Shown here: piece after piece, positions 23,480-33,166 of the stretch
Layout of the letters: each line of letters opens with the position of its first letter
Numbering within the stretch: the stretch's first letter is position 1
Origin: Candidatus Acinetobacter avistercoris
GTDB lineage: Bacteria; Pseudomonadota; Gammaproteobacteria; Pseudomonadales; Moraxellaceae
Reading direction: 5' to 3'
Length of the DNA: 37,609 nucleotides
Assembly: GCA_018883945.1 (NCBI GenBank)
Contig: JAHLFF010000238.1
Coordinates: 1-37,609, forward strand
Translations under genes and position numbers: made by a program
The notes under the pieces: model-generated
Databases searched by the model: none
Told to the model about the DNA's origin: nothing
What the model saw: the letters and a program-made list of their open reading frames with translations, nothing else

Positions 23480-24319
23480 ATGCACGAGGAATCAGGTCCA
23501 TCATGGGGTATGCGTGGTTTACGCAAATGGTTAGGTACAGCACCAGAAACCCGAGATGAACTGTTAAAATTAGTACAGGATTCACGTCGTTTACTCGAAC
23601 CCGATACCGTTGCAATGCTAGAAGGAATTTTTGAGCTTCCAGCAACAAAAATTCGTGAGGTGATGACCCCTCGGACTGCAATGGTAAGCTTACAAGAAGA
23701 TGATGAATTACTTGAGATTTTAGATGTTTTGATCGAATCAGCTCATTCCCGCTTTCCTGTTTTCTCTTCCAACCAACCTGACAATGTCGTTGGTATCTTA
23801 TTGGCGAAAGATTTACTGCCATTTTTAAAAGATCGTGATTCTAAAATCACAGTGCATGCGCTTATGCGTCAGCCGATATTTGTTCCAGAAAGTGCGCGTT
23901 CAGATCAAGTACTACGTATGTTAAAAAACACACAAACGCATATCGCGATTGTGATTGATGAATATGGTTCTACATCGGGTCTCGTCAGTTTAGAAGATAT
24001 TTTAGAAGAAATTGTCGGCGAAATTGAAGATGAGCACGATACACAGGACGAAGAAGCCAATTATATTGTTCCAGATTTGACTGCGAATACGACTCACACA
24101 TGGTTAGTACAAGCACTTACACCAATCGAACATTTTAATAATATTTTAAATGCTGATTTTTCTGACGATGAAGTAGAAACTGTCGGCGGTCTATTGCTTC
24201 AAGAAATTGGCTTAGTGAGTGATTTACAAGGTCAAGTGATTGAGCTTGATCATTGGGAGTTTGAGATTATTGAAGCAGATGTCCGCACTATTCATCTAAT
24301 TCGAGCTGTACGTAAATGA
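23480..24319 (+). CDS. corC: CorC/HlyC-type CBS-domain protein (YbeX)
   Basis: The 279-residue cytosolic protein has a short N-terminal helix, two CBS domains starting at KIREVMTPRTAMVSL (about 56-70) and VHALMRQPIFVPE (about 121-133) with HIAIVIDEYGSTSGLVSLEDILEEIVGEIEDE (about 153-184), and a C-terminal CorC_HlyC transporter-associated domain (about 195-278). The family is linked to magnesium/cobalt efflux and ribosome-related phenotypes. AGGAAAGG before the ATG is a strong ribosome binding site. Its stop overlaps the lnt start by 4 bp (ATGA), the usual corC-lnt arrangement. Confidence 0.94.
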   Translation: MHEESGPSWGMRGLRKWLGTAPETRDELLKLVQDSRRLLEPDTVAMLEGIFELPATKIREVMTPRTAMVSLQEDDELLEILDVLIESAHSRFPVFSSNQPDNVVGILLAKDLLPFLKDRDSKITVHALMRQPIFVPESARSDQVLRMLKNTQTHIAIVIDEYGSTSGLVSLEDILEEIVGEIEDEHDTQDEEANYIVPDLTANTTHTWLVQALTPIEHFNNILNADFSDDEVETVGGLLLQEIGLVSDLQGQVIELDHWEFEIIEADVRTIHLIRAVRK

Positions 24320-25875
24320 GAACACACTTTGACAAGCTGTTAAATTCCTCACAACAACAAAAACAGCTGCCACTGATCTATGCATTGATTATTGCCTTAG
24401 CTGCCGGTGCTGTATTTAGTTTTGCCCTCGCCCCTTTTCATTGGTGGTGGTTAGCCATTCTTTCTCCTGCATTACTGTATGCGACATTACACAATCGGAC
24501 TGCTAAGCACGCTTTTGCGATCGGTTTAGCATATGGTTTTGGCTTGTGGTTTGTCGGCGCTTTTTGGCTTTATACTTCAATTCATGAGTACGGCGATACA
24601 AGTGCATTTTTAAGTGTGTTGATGATTGCGATCATGGCCTTGGTCATGGGGCTTTTTTCTGCACTACAGGCTTGGTCATATCGACGATTCTTTCCTCAAA
24701 CACCATTAACCTTTGCACCCATTTGGGTCTTATTCGAATGGTCAAAAACCTGGGTTTTCACAGGCTTCCCTTGGCTGTTTGCAGGCTATGCATTTACAGA
24801 ACGTTTTTTAGACAGTTACGCGCCCCTTTTTGGTGTCTTTGCCGTTTCATTTGTGGTTATTCTACTGGCATCGGCATTCGTTGAAATTTTACGTCGACGT
24901 TTTATCTGGATTATCCCTTCTGCGGTAGTACTGTTTGGTGCTTGGGCTGTTTCTCATATTACTTTTGTAGAACCAAAACCTGAGAAGCCACTTTCAGTAT
25001 CGCTCATTCAAGGGAATATTCCTCAAGATTTAAAATGGCTTACAGAATACCAAGTTAAGACCTTAGAAATTTATGCTCAGCTCAGTCGTACAGAATGGGG
25101 CAGAGATTTAATTGTTTGGCCTGAATCTTCGATTCCGCTTTTTCAAACCGATATAGAGCCATTCTTAAAAGCAATGGATGAGCAAGCCAAGAGTACCAAT
25201 ACCGCATGGGTTACAGGCATTCCATATTGGGATATTAAAGAATCACAAGTTCAAGACTATCCACTTTATTATAATGCCATGATGGCTTCGGGAGCTGAGG
25301 CGTCAGGATTATACAAGAAGCAACGCTTAGTACCTTTTGGAGAATATATTCCACTTTCAGGTTTATTAAGTTGGGTACTCCCTGCCTTACAAAATGATCC
25401 ATCTATGAGTGGCTTTTCTCGTGGTGCCAATGATCAAAAACCATTTTCAATTCATGGTCATGCTTTGGCTGCAGCAATTTGTTATGAAGTGGCTTATCCA
25501 AACCTCACGCGTCGTAATGCGGCACAAAGTGATTTCTTGGTGACCGTCTCTAATGATGCTTGGTTCAAAGGAACAGCTGGACCGCTGCAACATTTACAAA
25601 TGGTTCAGATGCGTGCTAAAGAAAATGGACGCTGGTTTATACGTGCGACCAATACAGGCGTTACCGCTTTCATTGATCATCATGGACATATCGTTTCACA
25701 AGCACCTATAGACAAAAAAGCCGTTTTACGTGGTGACTTACCCGCTATGCAAGGTCAAACATGGTACAACCGCTTTAGTGATTGGCCTATTTTAGGATTT
25801 TCTGTACTACTGCTGATATTAGGTTGGCTTTATCGCCCTCGAATAGTTGACGTTAGTTTTAAATCCCGTCGCTAG
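24316..25875 (+). CDS. lnt: Apolipoprotein N-acyltransferase
   Basis: The 519-residue inner-membrane enzyme adds the third acyl chain to lipoproteins. About six membrane segments occupy the first ~220 residues, followed by the periplasmic nitrilase-like domain and a last C-terminal helix (ILGFSVLLLILGWLY). The nitrilase triad is visible: Glu270 in LIVWPESSIP, a lysine in LYKKQRLVPFGEY (about residue 336) and the cysteine in AAAICYEVAYP (about residue 391). The start overlaps the corC stop. A terminator follows. Confidence 0.95.
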   Translation: MRTHFDKLLNSSQQQKQLPLIYALIIALAAGAVFSFALAPFHWWWLAILSPALLYATLHNRTAKHAFAIGLAYGFGLWFVGAFWLYTSIHEYGDTSAFLSVLMIAIMALVMGLFSALQAWSYRRFFPQTPLTFAPIWVLFEWSKTWVFTGFPWLFAGYAFTERFLDSYAPLFGVFAVSFVVILLASAFVEILRRRFIWIIPSAVVLFGAWAVSHITFVEPKPEKPLSVSLIQGNIPQDLKWLTEYQVKTLEIYAQLSRTEWGRDLIVWPESSIPLFQTDIEPFLKAMDEQAKSTNTAWVTGIPYWDIKESQVQDYPLYYNAMMASGAEASGLYKKQRLVPFGEYIPLSGLLSWVLPALQNDPSMSGFSRGANDQKPFSIHGHALAAAICYEVAYPNLTRRNAAQSDFLVTVSNDAWFKGTAGPLQHLQMVQMRAKENGRWFIRATNTGVTAFIDHHGHIVSQAPIDKKAVLRGDLPAMQGQTWYNRFSDWPILGFSVLLLILGWLYRPRIVDVSFKSRR

Positions 25876-25931
25876 AAAAGATATCGCTGTACTTTGTATG
25901 AGACTTTAAGTAGCTATATCTCAACAGACGT

Positions 25932-25965
25932 AAAAAAACCGAGCCATTGTATGCTCGGTTTTTTT
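25932..25965 (+). terminator. Rho-independent terminator after lnt
   Basis: A 13-bp stem A7 CCGAGC / GCTCGG T7 (25932-25944 with 25953-25965) has an 8-base loop. The symmetric A and T runs let it act in both directions between lnt and the convergent small membrane gene. Confidence 0.92.
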
Positions 25966-26059
25966 ATGCACAACTTACTAGAGCTTGGTTTGATTTTTAT
26001 CCGTTAATTCTGCTCAATGCCGTTTATTTAAAAATTCGTTTTAAGATCGATTTTAAGCT

Positions 26060-26395
26060 TTAAAATTGAGTCGCCAAATAAGACATCATCACAGCCAAAC
26101 TCAACATCGGAACATAACAATAAGCTTTAACCATCGTCTGTTCGAATGTAGACTGATCTAAAACCTTTAACTTTTGTACCGTAACTTTTAAAGCACTAAA
26201 AAAACTAATAATTACAAATGAACTAAATACACTCATTGCCATAAAGCCAATCATGATTTGACTACTTTCTTCTGCGCTTGCCCACAACTGCATGAAGAAA
26301 TGGCTTAAAGGTAAAAGGCTTAATACGAGAAGAACGGATTTGAGCATCGACCAATGAAAATGGTTGATTTCATCTGATAATAATAATGCTTTCAT
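26060..26395 (-). CDS. Small integral membrane protein, hypothetical
   Basis: The 111-residue protein has three hydrophobic segments: about residues 18-36 (MLKSVLLVLSLLPLSHFFM), 47-68 and 91-108. A charged KVTVQKLKVLDQSTFEQ loop lies between the second and third. No family is recognised. The ATG at 26395 is chosen because AGGGGAG lies just upstream at ideal spacing; an earlier ATG at 26410 lies on the other side of this site. It stands alone between the lnt terminator and a long AT-rich gap. Confidence 0.75.
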   Translation of the reverse strand: MKALLLSDEINHFHWSMLKSVLLVLSLLPLSHFFMQLWASAEESSQIMIGFMAMSVFSSFVIISFFSALKVTVQKLKVLDQSTFEQTMVKAYCYVPMLSLAVMMSYLATQF

Positions 26396-26599
26396 CTTAC
26401 TCCCCTGCATAAAAAACCATCGTTGTACGATCTATTATGCAAGCTTTAAATAAAATAAAAAGTCTAAATTAATCCATAATTTAACTTTGTTGTAACCATT
26501 AAGTATGGGAATAATTCTTATTATTAATCTTAACTAGCAATATTAAACTATATTTATATATTTCAATAATTTATTAATAAAATATAAATAAGAAATATT

Positions 26600-26642
26600 A
26601 TCACTTCACTTGTAATTTATTAATTCAATCAAGTGAAGTGAT
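26600..26642. repeat. Perfect 13-bp inverted repeat downstream of gspG
   Basis: ATCACTTCACTTG (26600-26612) and CAAGTGAAGTGAT (26630-26642) are exact reverse complements separated by 17 AT-rich bases. It lies 39 bp past the gspG stop codon and could be a weak terminator, since no clean T run follows, or a protein binding site. The rest of 26396-26680 is very AT-rich and shows nothing else. Confidence 0.8.
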
Positions 26643-26680
26643 TAATACCATCATTCTTCAATTAGAATGGTTTTCATTTA

Positions 26681-27130
26681 TTATGGTGTATAGAAAATAT
26701 CAGCATCATTTCCTTCACCACCTTGTTTACCATCGGCACCGAAAGAATATAAATCAAATGCACGACCTTCTGATCCTGGAATCACATATTGAAGATCATT
26801 ATCCCAACTGTCTTTAGGATACCCACCTTTCACATAACCACCAGGCAACCAGTTTTTTGCAGCGGCAGGCTGATTAACCAAAGCATCTAAGCCACCATCT
26901 TGCATAGAAGGATATTGATTGTTATCTAACTTATATTGATCCAAAGCACCAGCGACACCTTTTAAAGTAATACTCGTCGTATCCACTTTGGCTTTTTCAC
27001 CACGGCCCATGACATTTGGTACGATTAATGCGGCTAAAACGCCTAAAATTACAATCACCACCATGACTTCAATCAAAGTAAAACCAGATTGTTTTTTTCC
27101 ATTCAAATGACGTGTCTTTTGCTTTTGCAT
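26681..27130 (-). CDS. gspG: Type II secretion major pseudopilin GspG
   Basis: The 149-residue protein has a type IV prepilin leader ending at KKQSG, cleaved before FTLIEVMVVIVILGVLAALIVPNVMG, which includes the essential Glu5 of the mature protein. The C-terminal half has LKGVAGALDQYKLDNNQYPS, the DALVNQP block and the PKDSWDNDLQYVIPG and calcium-site DLYSFGADG regions of GspG. It polymerises into the pseudopilus that pushes exoproteins through the outer membrane. ATG 27130 is preferred to the GTG at 27142. It follows gspF by 47 bp; the rest of the T2SS must lie elsewhere. Confidence 0.95.
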   Translation of the reverse strand: MQKQKTRHLNGKKQSGFTLIEVMVVIVILGVLAALIVPNVMGRGEKAKVDTTSITLKGVAGALDQYKLDNNQYPSMQDGGLDALVNQPAAAKNWLPGGYVKGGYPKDSWDNDLQYVIPGSEGRAFDLYSFGADGKQGGEGNDADIFYTP

Positions 27131-27177
27131 GTATTTACTCACTTATACATTCATTATAAAAATTGTTTGAAATCACT

Positions 27178-28383
27178 TTAAATCATATTGTTCATATTGA
27201 CGATTGGCAACATCACTGCAATAACGATCACTAAAACGATACCTGCCATAAAAACCAACATCAATGGTTCTAATAATGCCAGAAGTGTCGAAATCAAAGT
27301 GGTCACTTCACGGTCTTGCATTGTGGATGCCCGATCTAACATTCGATCTAATTCGCCAGAAGCCTCGCCACTTTTAATCATTTGCACCATCATCGGTGGG
27401 AAATAACCACATCGCTCTAGCTGTGTCGCCAAGTTTCCACCTTCGGTAACTTTTTCTGCGGCAATATTGACCGCATCACGAATTACCCAGTTATTGCTGA
27501 CCGCTGCGGCAATTTTTAGCGCATCGACTAAAGGGACACCAGACTGTGTCAAGATCGATAACGTACTCGAAAATCTTGCAGCATTGATTCCTCTTGAAAG
27601 TTTCCCCAACAGAGGCAATTTTAAGGTCAGTCGATCAAAGGCATAGTGTCCAGCAGAGGTACGCAGAAAACGCAGCAATAAAAAAACACCCAAGGCAGAG
27701 ACAACAAGCACAAATGGCCAAACTTGACGAATAAAATCACTGGATTTCATAAGCGCGACTGTAATCCATGGCAATGCATCTTTACTTTGATCAAAAGTTT
27801 TTACAATATCAGGGACTACATAGGTCATGAGTCCCATCACGATGGCAAAAGACATCAGCATTAAAATAATCGGATAAACCATCGCAGCTTGAATTTTCTT
27901 TTGCATCGCGAAACGATTTTCAGTGTAATCTGCCAATTGGTCTAAGATCAGATCTAAATGCCCTGAACGCTCTCCTGCTGCAATGGTGGCAATATACAAA
28001 TCTGGAAAGCGTCCAGATTGCTGCATACCTTGTGCCAATGAATGGCCTTCCATTACTTTTGAGCGTACAGATGACATCAGGTTTCTTACATGTGCTTTTT
28101 CACTTTGCTTAGATACAGCCCTTAAGCCTTCTTCTAACGGAATACCTGCAGCGACGAGCACCGACAACTGACGGGTCATCAATGCCAATTCATAGGCGGT
28201 GAATTTCTTTTGAAACCAGCTTGAACTTTGATTTTTATCTTTTTGTTCTACAGCATCAACTTTGACAGGAATCCATTGCTTGTCCCGCAGTTGTTGGCGA
28301 ATTTGACGTGCTGAATCACCTTCTAGCACGCCCTGTCGCTGCTTCCCTGATACATCTATGGCAGTAAATTGATATGCAGGCAT
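27178..28383 (-). CDS. gspF: Type II secretion inner-membrane platform protein GspF
   Basis: The 401-residue inner-membrane protein begins with the GspF N-terminal pattern MPAYQFTAIDVSGKQRQGVLEGDSARQIRQQL and has two repeated GspF domains (about 70-195 and 270-395), each with a FTRQLS-like or FSSTLSILTQSGVPLVDAL start and a GERSGHLD or SGEASGELD block. Three membrane helices lie at about 168-190, 220-240 and 370-392. It anchors the assembly ATPase GspE to the pseudopilus. It forms a two-gene unit with gspG and is divergent from priA. Confidence 0.95.
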   Translation of the reverse strand: MPAYQFTAIDVSGKQRQGVLEGDSARQIRQQLRDKQWIPVKVDAVEQKDKNQSSSWFQKKFTAYELALMTRQLSVLVAAGIPLEEGLRAVSKQSEKAHVRNLMSSVRSKVMEGHSLAQGMQQSGRFPDLYIATIAAGERSGHLDLILDQLADYTENRFAMQKKIQAAMVYPIILMLMSFAIVMGLMTYVVPDIVKTFDQSKDALPWITVALMKSSDFIRQVWPFVLVVSALGVFLLLRFLRTSAGHYAFDRLTLKLPLLGKLSRGINAARFSSTLSILTQSGVPLVDALKIAAAVSNNWVIRDAVNIAAEKVTEGGNLATQLERCGYFPPMMVQMIKSGEASGELDRMLDRASTMQDREVTTLISTLLALLEPLMLVFMAGIVLVIVIAVMLPIVNMNNMI

Positions 28384-28535
28384 TATAATGCTCTAGTTTT
28401 CCTAAATTTTCCGTCTTGAGTGTTGCCTAAGACCCATATAATCATTCATATTTAAGCTTATAAATGAGCACTCACTTTATCATAAGCATTTCACAACCAC
28501 GATAAATTTTCATTTTGTTGAGCCGAATACTATAT

Positions 28536-30758
28536 ATGACAAATATTGCAGAATTAAGCCAATCCATCTACAGAGTGCGTGTTGCAGTACCTGTGCACCT
28601 ATATGACTGTTTTGACTATAAAGTTTCTGCAGAAGAATATCAAAAGATTGAAGTCGGCGCTCGTGTCTCGGTGTCTTTTGGTCGTCAAAATTTAGTGGGA
28701 ATCGTCACCGAAAAACTGGCCTTAGACGCACCCATCGATCCTCGTTTTCAATTGAAGCATATTACTGAATTACTCGATGATCAGCCGATTATCAATGATA
28801 CGGTTTTAAAATTAGTTCGTTGGGCGGCTCAATATTATCAATTCCCCTTGGGTGAGGTCATGCATGCAGCTTTACCTGCTTTATTACGCCAAGGTAAACC
28901 GTATAATCTATTGGCGCGCACATGGAGAGTTTTAGACACTCAAGCAGAAGCCAAACTTAAACGCTCTCTCAAACAGCAAGAAGCCTATAAAATTTTAAGC
29001 TTACACCCCTTAGGCACAGCTGAAACAATTTTAAATTTAAGCGGTATTGAAACGTCAACGTTAAAGGCCATTGAAAAAAAAGGCCTCATACGCTGTGAAC
29101 TTGAAGCACAAAATTTCTCACCTGAACCTGTGCAATTGGCACAAATGCCATTAACCGCCAATCCAGAACAAAAAAATGCCATTCAGACTATTTTAAAAAA
29201 TCCTCAAAAATATCATGCGTTTTTATTGGATGGTCTGACAGGTAGTGGAAAGACCGAAGTTTATTTACAGGTCATGCATGAGGTTTTAAAACAAGGTAAA
29301 CAAGTTCTGGTCTTGGTTCCTGAAATTGGGTTAACGCCGCAAACGATCAGCCGCTTCCAGTCGCGTTTTCATTGCAATATTGTGTTATTGCATTCAGGCC
29401 TCAATGAAAGTAAACGCTTACAAGCGTGGCAATATGCACAAACAGGCAAAGCTTCGATTATTTTAGGTACGCGCTCTGCGATTTATACCCCAATGCCGAA
29501 TTTAGGCTTGATCATCTTAGATGAAGAACATGATCTCTCCTTTAAACAACAAGAAGGTTTCCGTTATCACGCAAGAGATGTGGCCTTATATCGTGCATTT
29601 TTAGAAAATTGTCCTGTCATATTAGGTTCAGCTACACCGAGTATGGATAGCTTTTATTTGGCAGAACAAGGCAAATTGGAACGGATTGAGCTCAATCATC
29701 GAGCTGCAGGCGCAAGTCTGCCAAAGATGCATCTGATTGATTTAAAAATTGCTAAAAAACAACATGGCATCAGTGAATCACTGATTAAAGAAATACAGGG
29801 TCGTTTAGATAAAAAAGAACAAGTTTTAATCTTCCTCAATCGTCGGGGATATGCACCTGTTTTGATTTGTGAAAGCTGTGCGTGGCAGGCCAATTGTCCT
29901 CATTGTGATGCACATTTCACTTTGCACAAAAAACCGTATGAACATTTACACTGCCATCATTGCGGAACCATTAATCGCCTACCTGATGCATGTCCGCAAT
30001 GTAATCAACCCACCTTAAAACCGATCGGAATGGGAACAGCCAAAGTTGAAGAAAGCTTAAATGAGCTTTTTCCTGAACATAAAGTGATTCGGGTGGATCG
30101 CGACTCGACCAGTCGTGTGGGTAGTTGGCAAAAAATTTACGATCAGATTCATACTAGCGAACCGATGATTCTTTTGGGTACACAAATGCTGGCAAAGGGA
30201 CATCATTTTCCGTATGTAACGCTTGTGGCCATTCTGGACATCGACTCTGGTCTACTCAGTGTTGATTTCCGTGCAACAGAGCGTACAGCACAATTAATTA
30301 TACAAGTGGCTGGACGTGCAGGTCGTGGTGAAAAGAAAGGTGAAGTCTACTTACAAACCCTAAGGCCCGATCATCCATTACTCAATACATTAATTCAAAA
30401 AAATTATCGTGCTTTCGCCAAAGAAACTTTACGAGATCGTCAAGCGGCATTATTGCCTCCTTGCCGTTATGCTGTTTTATTACGTTGTGAGTCTAAAAAC
30501 CAAGATGTTAATCAAAAGTTTTTGACTGAAATGACGCAAATGTTAAGACAACATACAGAAAATTTGATTGATATCTGGGGGCCTATTCCAGCCCCAATGG
30601 AGCGCAAAGCTGGACGCTATCAAGCGCATGTCGTTTTATTGTCTACCGACCGTGCCAAAATGCATTTCTATATTCGTGAATGGTGGCAAAACGTTTTACA
30701 TTACAAACCATCAGGCATGAAAGTCACCATCGATGTCGATCCGCAAGAGTTAAGCTAA
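28536..30758 (+). CDS. priA: Primosomal protein N' (replication restart helicase PriA)
   Basis: The 740-residue 3'-5' helicase restarts stalled replication forks. The N-terminal DNA-binding part has RVRVAVPVHLYDCFDY and GARVSVSFGRQNLVGIV; the helicase has Walker A LLDGLTGSGKTEVY (about 232-245), DEEH in LIILDEEHDLSFKQQEG (about 327-343), and the LGSATPS motif III. Eight zinc cysteines lie in CESCAWQANCPHCDAH and the following CHHC and CPQC (about 445-487). A C-terminal helicase block with RAGRGEKKGEVYLQT follows. ATG 28536 is chosen; a TTG seven codons earlier is unlikely. Confidence 0.95.
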   Translation: MTNIAELSQSIYRVRVAVPVHLYDCFDYKVSAEEYQKIEVGARVSVSFGRQNLVGIVTEKLALDAPIDPRFQLKHITELLDDQPIINDTVLKLVRWAAQYYQFPLGEVMHAALPALLRQGKPYNLLARTWRVLDTQAEAKLKRSLKQQEAYKILSLHPLGTAETILNLSGIETSTLKAIEKKGLIRCELEAQNFSPEPVQLAQMPLTANPEQKNAIQTILKNPQKYHAFLLDGLTGSGKTEVYLQVMHEVLKQGKQVLVLVPEIGLTPQTISRFQSRFHCNIVLLHSGLNESKRLQAWQYAQTGKASIILGTRSAIYTPMPNLGLIILDEEHDLSFKQQEGFRYHARDVALYRAFLENCPVILGSATPSMDSFYLAEQGKLERIELNHRAAGASLPKMHLIDLKIAKKQHGISESLIKEIQGRLDKKEQVLIFLNRRGYAPVLICESCAWQANCPHCDAHFTLHKKPYEHLHCHHCGTINRLPDACPQCNQPTLKPIGMGTAKVEESLNELFPEHKVIRVDRDSTSRVGSWQKIYDQIHTSEPMILLGTQMLAKGHHFPYVTLVAILDIDSGLLSVDFRATERTAQLIIQVAGRAGRGEKKGEVYLQTLRPDHPLLNTLIQKNYRAFAKETLRDRQAALLPPCRYAVLLRCESKNQDVNQKFLTEMTQMLRQHTENLIDIWGPIPAPMERKAGRYQAHVVLLSTDRAKMHFYIREWWQNVLHYKPSGMKVTIDVDPQELS

Positions 30759-30968
30759 CCCGTGAATCCGAGCCAATCTAATCATGTAAATAATGAAAAC
30801 TGTGCTTGAAGGATATCTTCATGGAAAATATTTTAAGTGTTAGATATTTTTTTGGTGAGTATTTTAAGTGGCGGAAATTTAAATGGTGTACGCTAAAACG
30901 CATATGACTAGATCTCTTTCATAAGTCGAAAAATGATCATTGAGTGGCCATAAATTTATACGTAAAAA

Positions 30969-31004
30969 TCCCTTCTTCCTTTGGGAGAAGGTTAGGATGA
31001 GGGA
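30969..31004. repeat. REP-like palindromic element
   Basis: A 9-bp stem CCTTCTTCC / GGGAGAAGG (30971-30979 with 30983-30991, one G-T pair) with a TTT loop is followed by TTAGGATGAGGG. This closely resembles the CCCTCTCC-TTTGGGAGAGGG-TTAGGGTGAGGG elements scattered through many gammaproteobacterial genomes. This copy looks slightly diverged. Confidence 0.65.
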
Positions 31005-31056
31005 ATACTCATGATGAGAGTGTTGTATGAGTAATGACTTTTGAAAGAAGTCTACT

Positions 31057-31101
31057 GTTTTATTTAACTCAGTTTTATTTAACTCAGGTTTCTTTAATTC
31101 A
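31057..31101. repeat. 15-bp tandem repeat, three copies
   Basis: GTTTTATTTAACTCA occurs exactly twice (31057-31071, 31072-31086), then once with three changes, GGTTTCTTTAATTCA (31087-31101). Less regular related words continue to about 31180. Confidence 0.85.
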
Positions 31102-31235
31102 GAATTGAAATTTAGAATTCTAATTTAAGATTACACTTTAGGATTATGATTCAAACTTGTGATTTAAACTTATGACTCAAAGCCCCAACTCCAAATTACA
31201 ATCCACATAGATCAATAATTATATAGGATCAAGCA

Positions 31236-33116
31236 ATGTCACTCTTGTTACAAATTACCATTTTCTTAGGTGCTGCTTTAATTTTGGTGCCTTTAGGTAA
31301 ACGTTTTGGCATTGCGACCGTATTGGGCTATTTGTTTACCGGTATTTTACTGGGTCCTAGTGTTTTAAATATTGCACGTGATGCCGATGCCATCATGTAT
31401 CTCGCCGAATTTGGCGTGATCCTGCTCATGTTCTTGATTGGTTTAGAACTTCGACCACAACGACTTTGGCAAATGCGTCATTCAATATTTGTGCTGGGTA
31501 GTGCACAAGTGCTCATCACAGGTATCGTGTTGATGGGAACCATCTGGCTGCTCTTTCAACAAAGTTTATCGGCCAGCTTTGTGATTGGTTTTGCACTGGC
31601 ACTTTCCTCTACAGCTTTTGTTTTACAGTTACTCTCAGAAAACCAACAATTAAACTCGACGCATGGTCAGCAGTCTTTTTCCATTTTATTGTTTCAAGAT
31701 ATCGCAGCCATTCCCCTCATCGCCCTCATTCCACTACTTGTCGGTGAACAGTCCACACATCACGGTATCGCGTACTTTGCTGCGGTTATAGCAACCTTTA
31801 CGGGTCTATTTCTGTTTAGTCGTTATGTGATGCGTCCATTTTTTCGATTTATTGTTAAAAGTGGTGCAACAGAACTCATTACTGCGGCAGGATTGTTTAT
31901 TGTCATTGGCGTCGTGACCCTCATGGATGTACTCGGCATTAGCACGACTTTGGGTGCATTTTTAACAGGTGTGTTGCTTGCTGATTCAGAGTTCCGTCAT
32001 GAGCTCGAAGCCAGTATTACGCCATTTAAAGGGTTATTACTCGGTCTGTTTTTTATGACTGTAGGAATGAGCACGCCTCTAGGCTTGATCGTGGAAATGC
32101 CACTGTTAATCGTGGGTGGTGCATTCTTATTGATTGCGATCAAAGCAATCATCATGCTTTTGGTCGCCCGCTATTATCAATATGAGTGGAAACAAAGTTT
32201 ATTGATTGCAGTCAGTTTGGCACAGGGCGGAGAATTTGCGTATGTGGTCTTGGCAGTTGCACATAGTGAAAAAGTACTGACTCAGGCGATATTAGAGCCC
32301 GTCACTCTGATCGTCACCTTGTCTATGGCGCTCACCCCTATTCTATTTTGGACCATTAACAAATGGATCCTTCCGCTATTTGAACAAAAATCACAGCATC
32401 AATATGATGATATTCCTGACACCACCAGCACCATGATCATTGCAGGTTTTGGACGTGTAGGTCAGATTGTGGCCAGACTAGCGCATATGCAAGGGCTGCC
32501 TTTTACCGCAATAGACAACAATCTAGAACGGATTGAGTTCGTACGAAAATATGGAGGAACACTCTATTATGGCGATGCAACTCAACCCGATATATTACGT
32601 TCTGCGGGTATTCAGCATGCCACTGTTTTTGTTTTGGCGATCGATGATGTTGAAGTGTCAATGAATGTTGCACGACATATTAGACTGAACTATCCCTCAT
32701 TATTGTTGGTGGTACGCGCACGAGATCGTTACCATATGCATCTACTGAAAGATCTCGGAATTGAGTACATTTGGCGTGAAACTTATTTATCCTCTTTGGG
32801 AATGGCATACCGTACGCTCTGCCTCATGGGCATCGATGAACAAGACGCCAAAACAAGTATTGAAATATTTCGTGACTACGATGAAAAGTTATTGGCCGAG
32901 CAACAGCGTATTTATACCGACGAACAGAAGGTATATGAAAGCTATCGTAACTTTATCTCTGAACTTGAACATCTATTTGAAAGTGATGCTAAACAACGAC
33001 TCAACAATGAGATGGATGAACAGCCAGATCGCTTAGATGTTTTGCGTCATTCGAGCTTAGCGCACGCAAAACATACATCAGATCAAATTAATGTTTGTCG
33101 TGATGAAGAAAATTGA
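31236..33116 (+). CDS. CPA2-family cation/proton antiporter, KefB/KefC-like
   Basis: The 626-residue protein has about 12 membrane segments in residues 1-380, including the RFGIATVLGYLFTGILLGPSVL start, LMFLIGLELRP, and SILLFQDIAAIPLIAL (about 147-162), which carries the acidic ion-binding residue. A cytosolic RCK (TrkA-N) domain follows from about 397: IIAGFGRVGQIVARL, a NAD-type Rossmann motif, then DNNLERIEFVRKYGG-TLYYGDATQPDIL. A charged C-terminal tail follows. It resembles glutathione-gated potassium efflux systems KefB/KefC; no KefF/KefG partner gene is adjacent, so gating is uncertain. GGATC/AGGA before the ATG may be the ribosome binding site. Confidence 0.88.
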   Translation: MSLLLQITIFLGAALILVPLGKRFGIATVLGYLFTGILLGPSVLNIARDADAIMYLAEFGVILLMFLIGLELRPQRLWQMRHSIFVLGSAQVLITGIVLMGTIWLLFQQSLSASFVIGFALALSSTAFVLQLLSENQQLNSTHGQQSFSILLFQDIAAIPLIALIPLLVGEQSTHHGIAYFAAVIATFTGLFLFSRYVMRPFFRFIVKSGATELITAAGLFIVIGVVTLMDVLGISTTLGAFLTGVLLADSEFRHELEASITPFKGLLLGLFFMTVGMSTPLGLIVEMPLLIVGGAFLLIAIKAIIMLLVARYYQYEWKQSLLIAVSLAQGGEFAYVVLAVAHSEKVLTQAILEPVTLIVTLSMALTPILFWTINKWILPLFEQKSQHQYDDIPDTTSTMIIAGFGRVGQIVARLAHMQGLPFTAIDNNLERIEFVRKYGGTLYYGDATQPDILRSAGIQHATVFVLAIDDVEVSMNVARHIRLNYPSLLLVVRARDRYHMHLLKDLGIEYIWRETYLSSLGMAYRTLCLMGIDEQDAKTSIEIFRDYDEKLLAEQQRIYTDEQKVYESYRNFISELEHLFESDAKQRLNNEMDEQPDRLDVLRHSSLAHAKHTSDQINVCRDEEN

Positions 33117-33166
33117 CTTGTGATTTAGAATATAGTCACCATTTATGCAGGGATTTGGAGAATTTT

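Larger units (their letters stand above)
30759..31235. other. 477-bp intergenic region, no gene seen
   Basis: No convincing open frame was found. The region holds a REP-like hairpin (30969-31004) and, nearer the antiporter gene, tandem 15-bp repeats that decay into a long degenerate AT-rich series built around TTTA and ACTCA/ATTCA words (31057 to about 31180). The first 200 bases show nothing recognisable. The antiporter promoter must lie in the final part. Confidence 0.6.
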
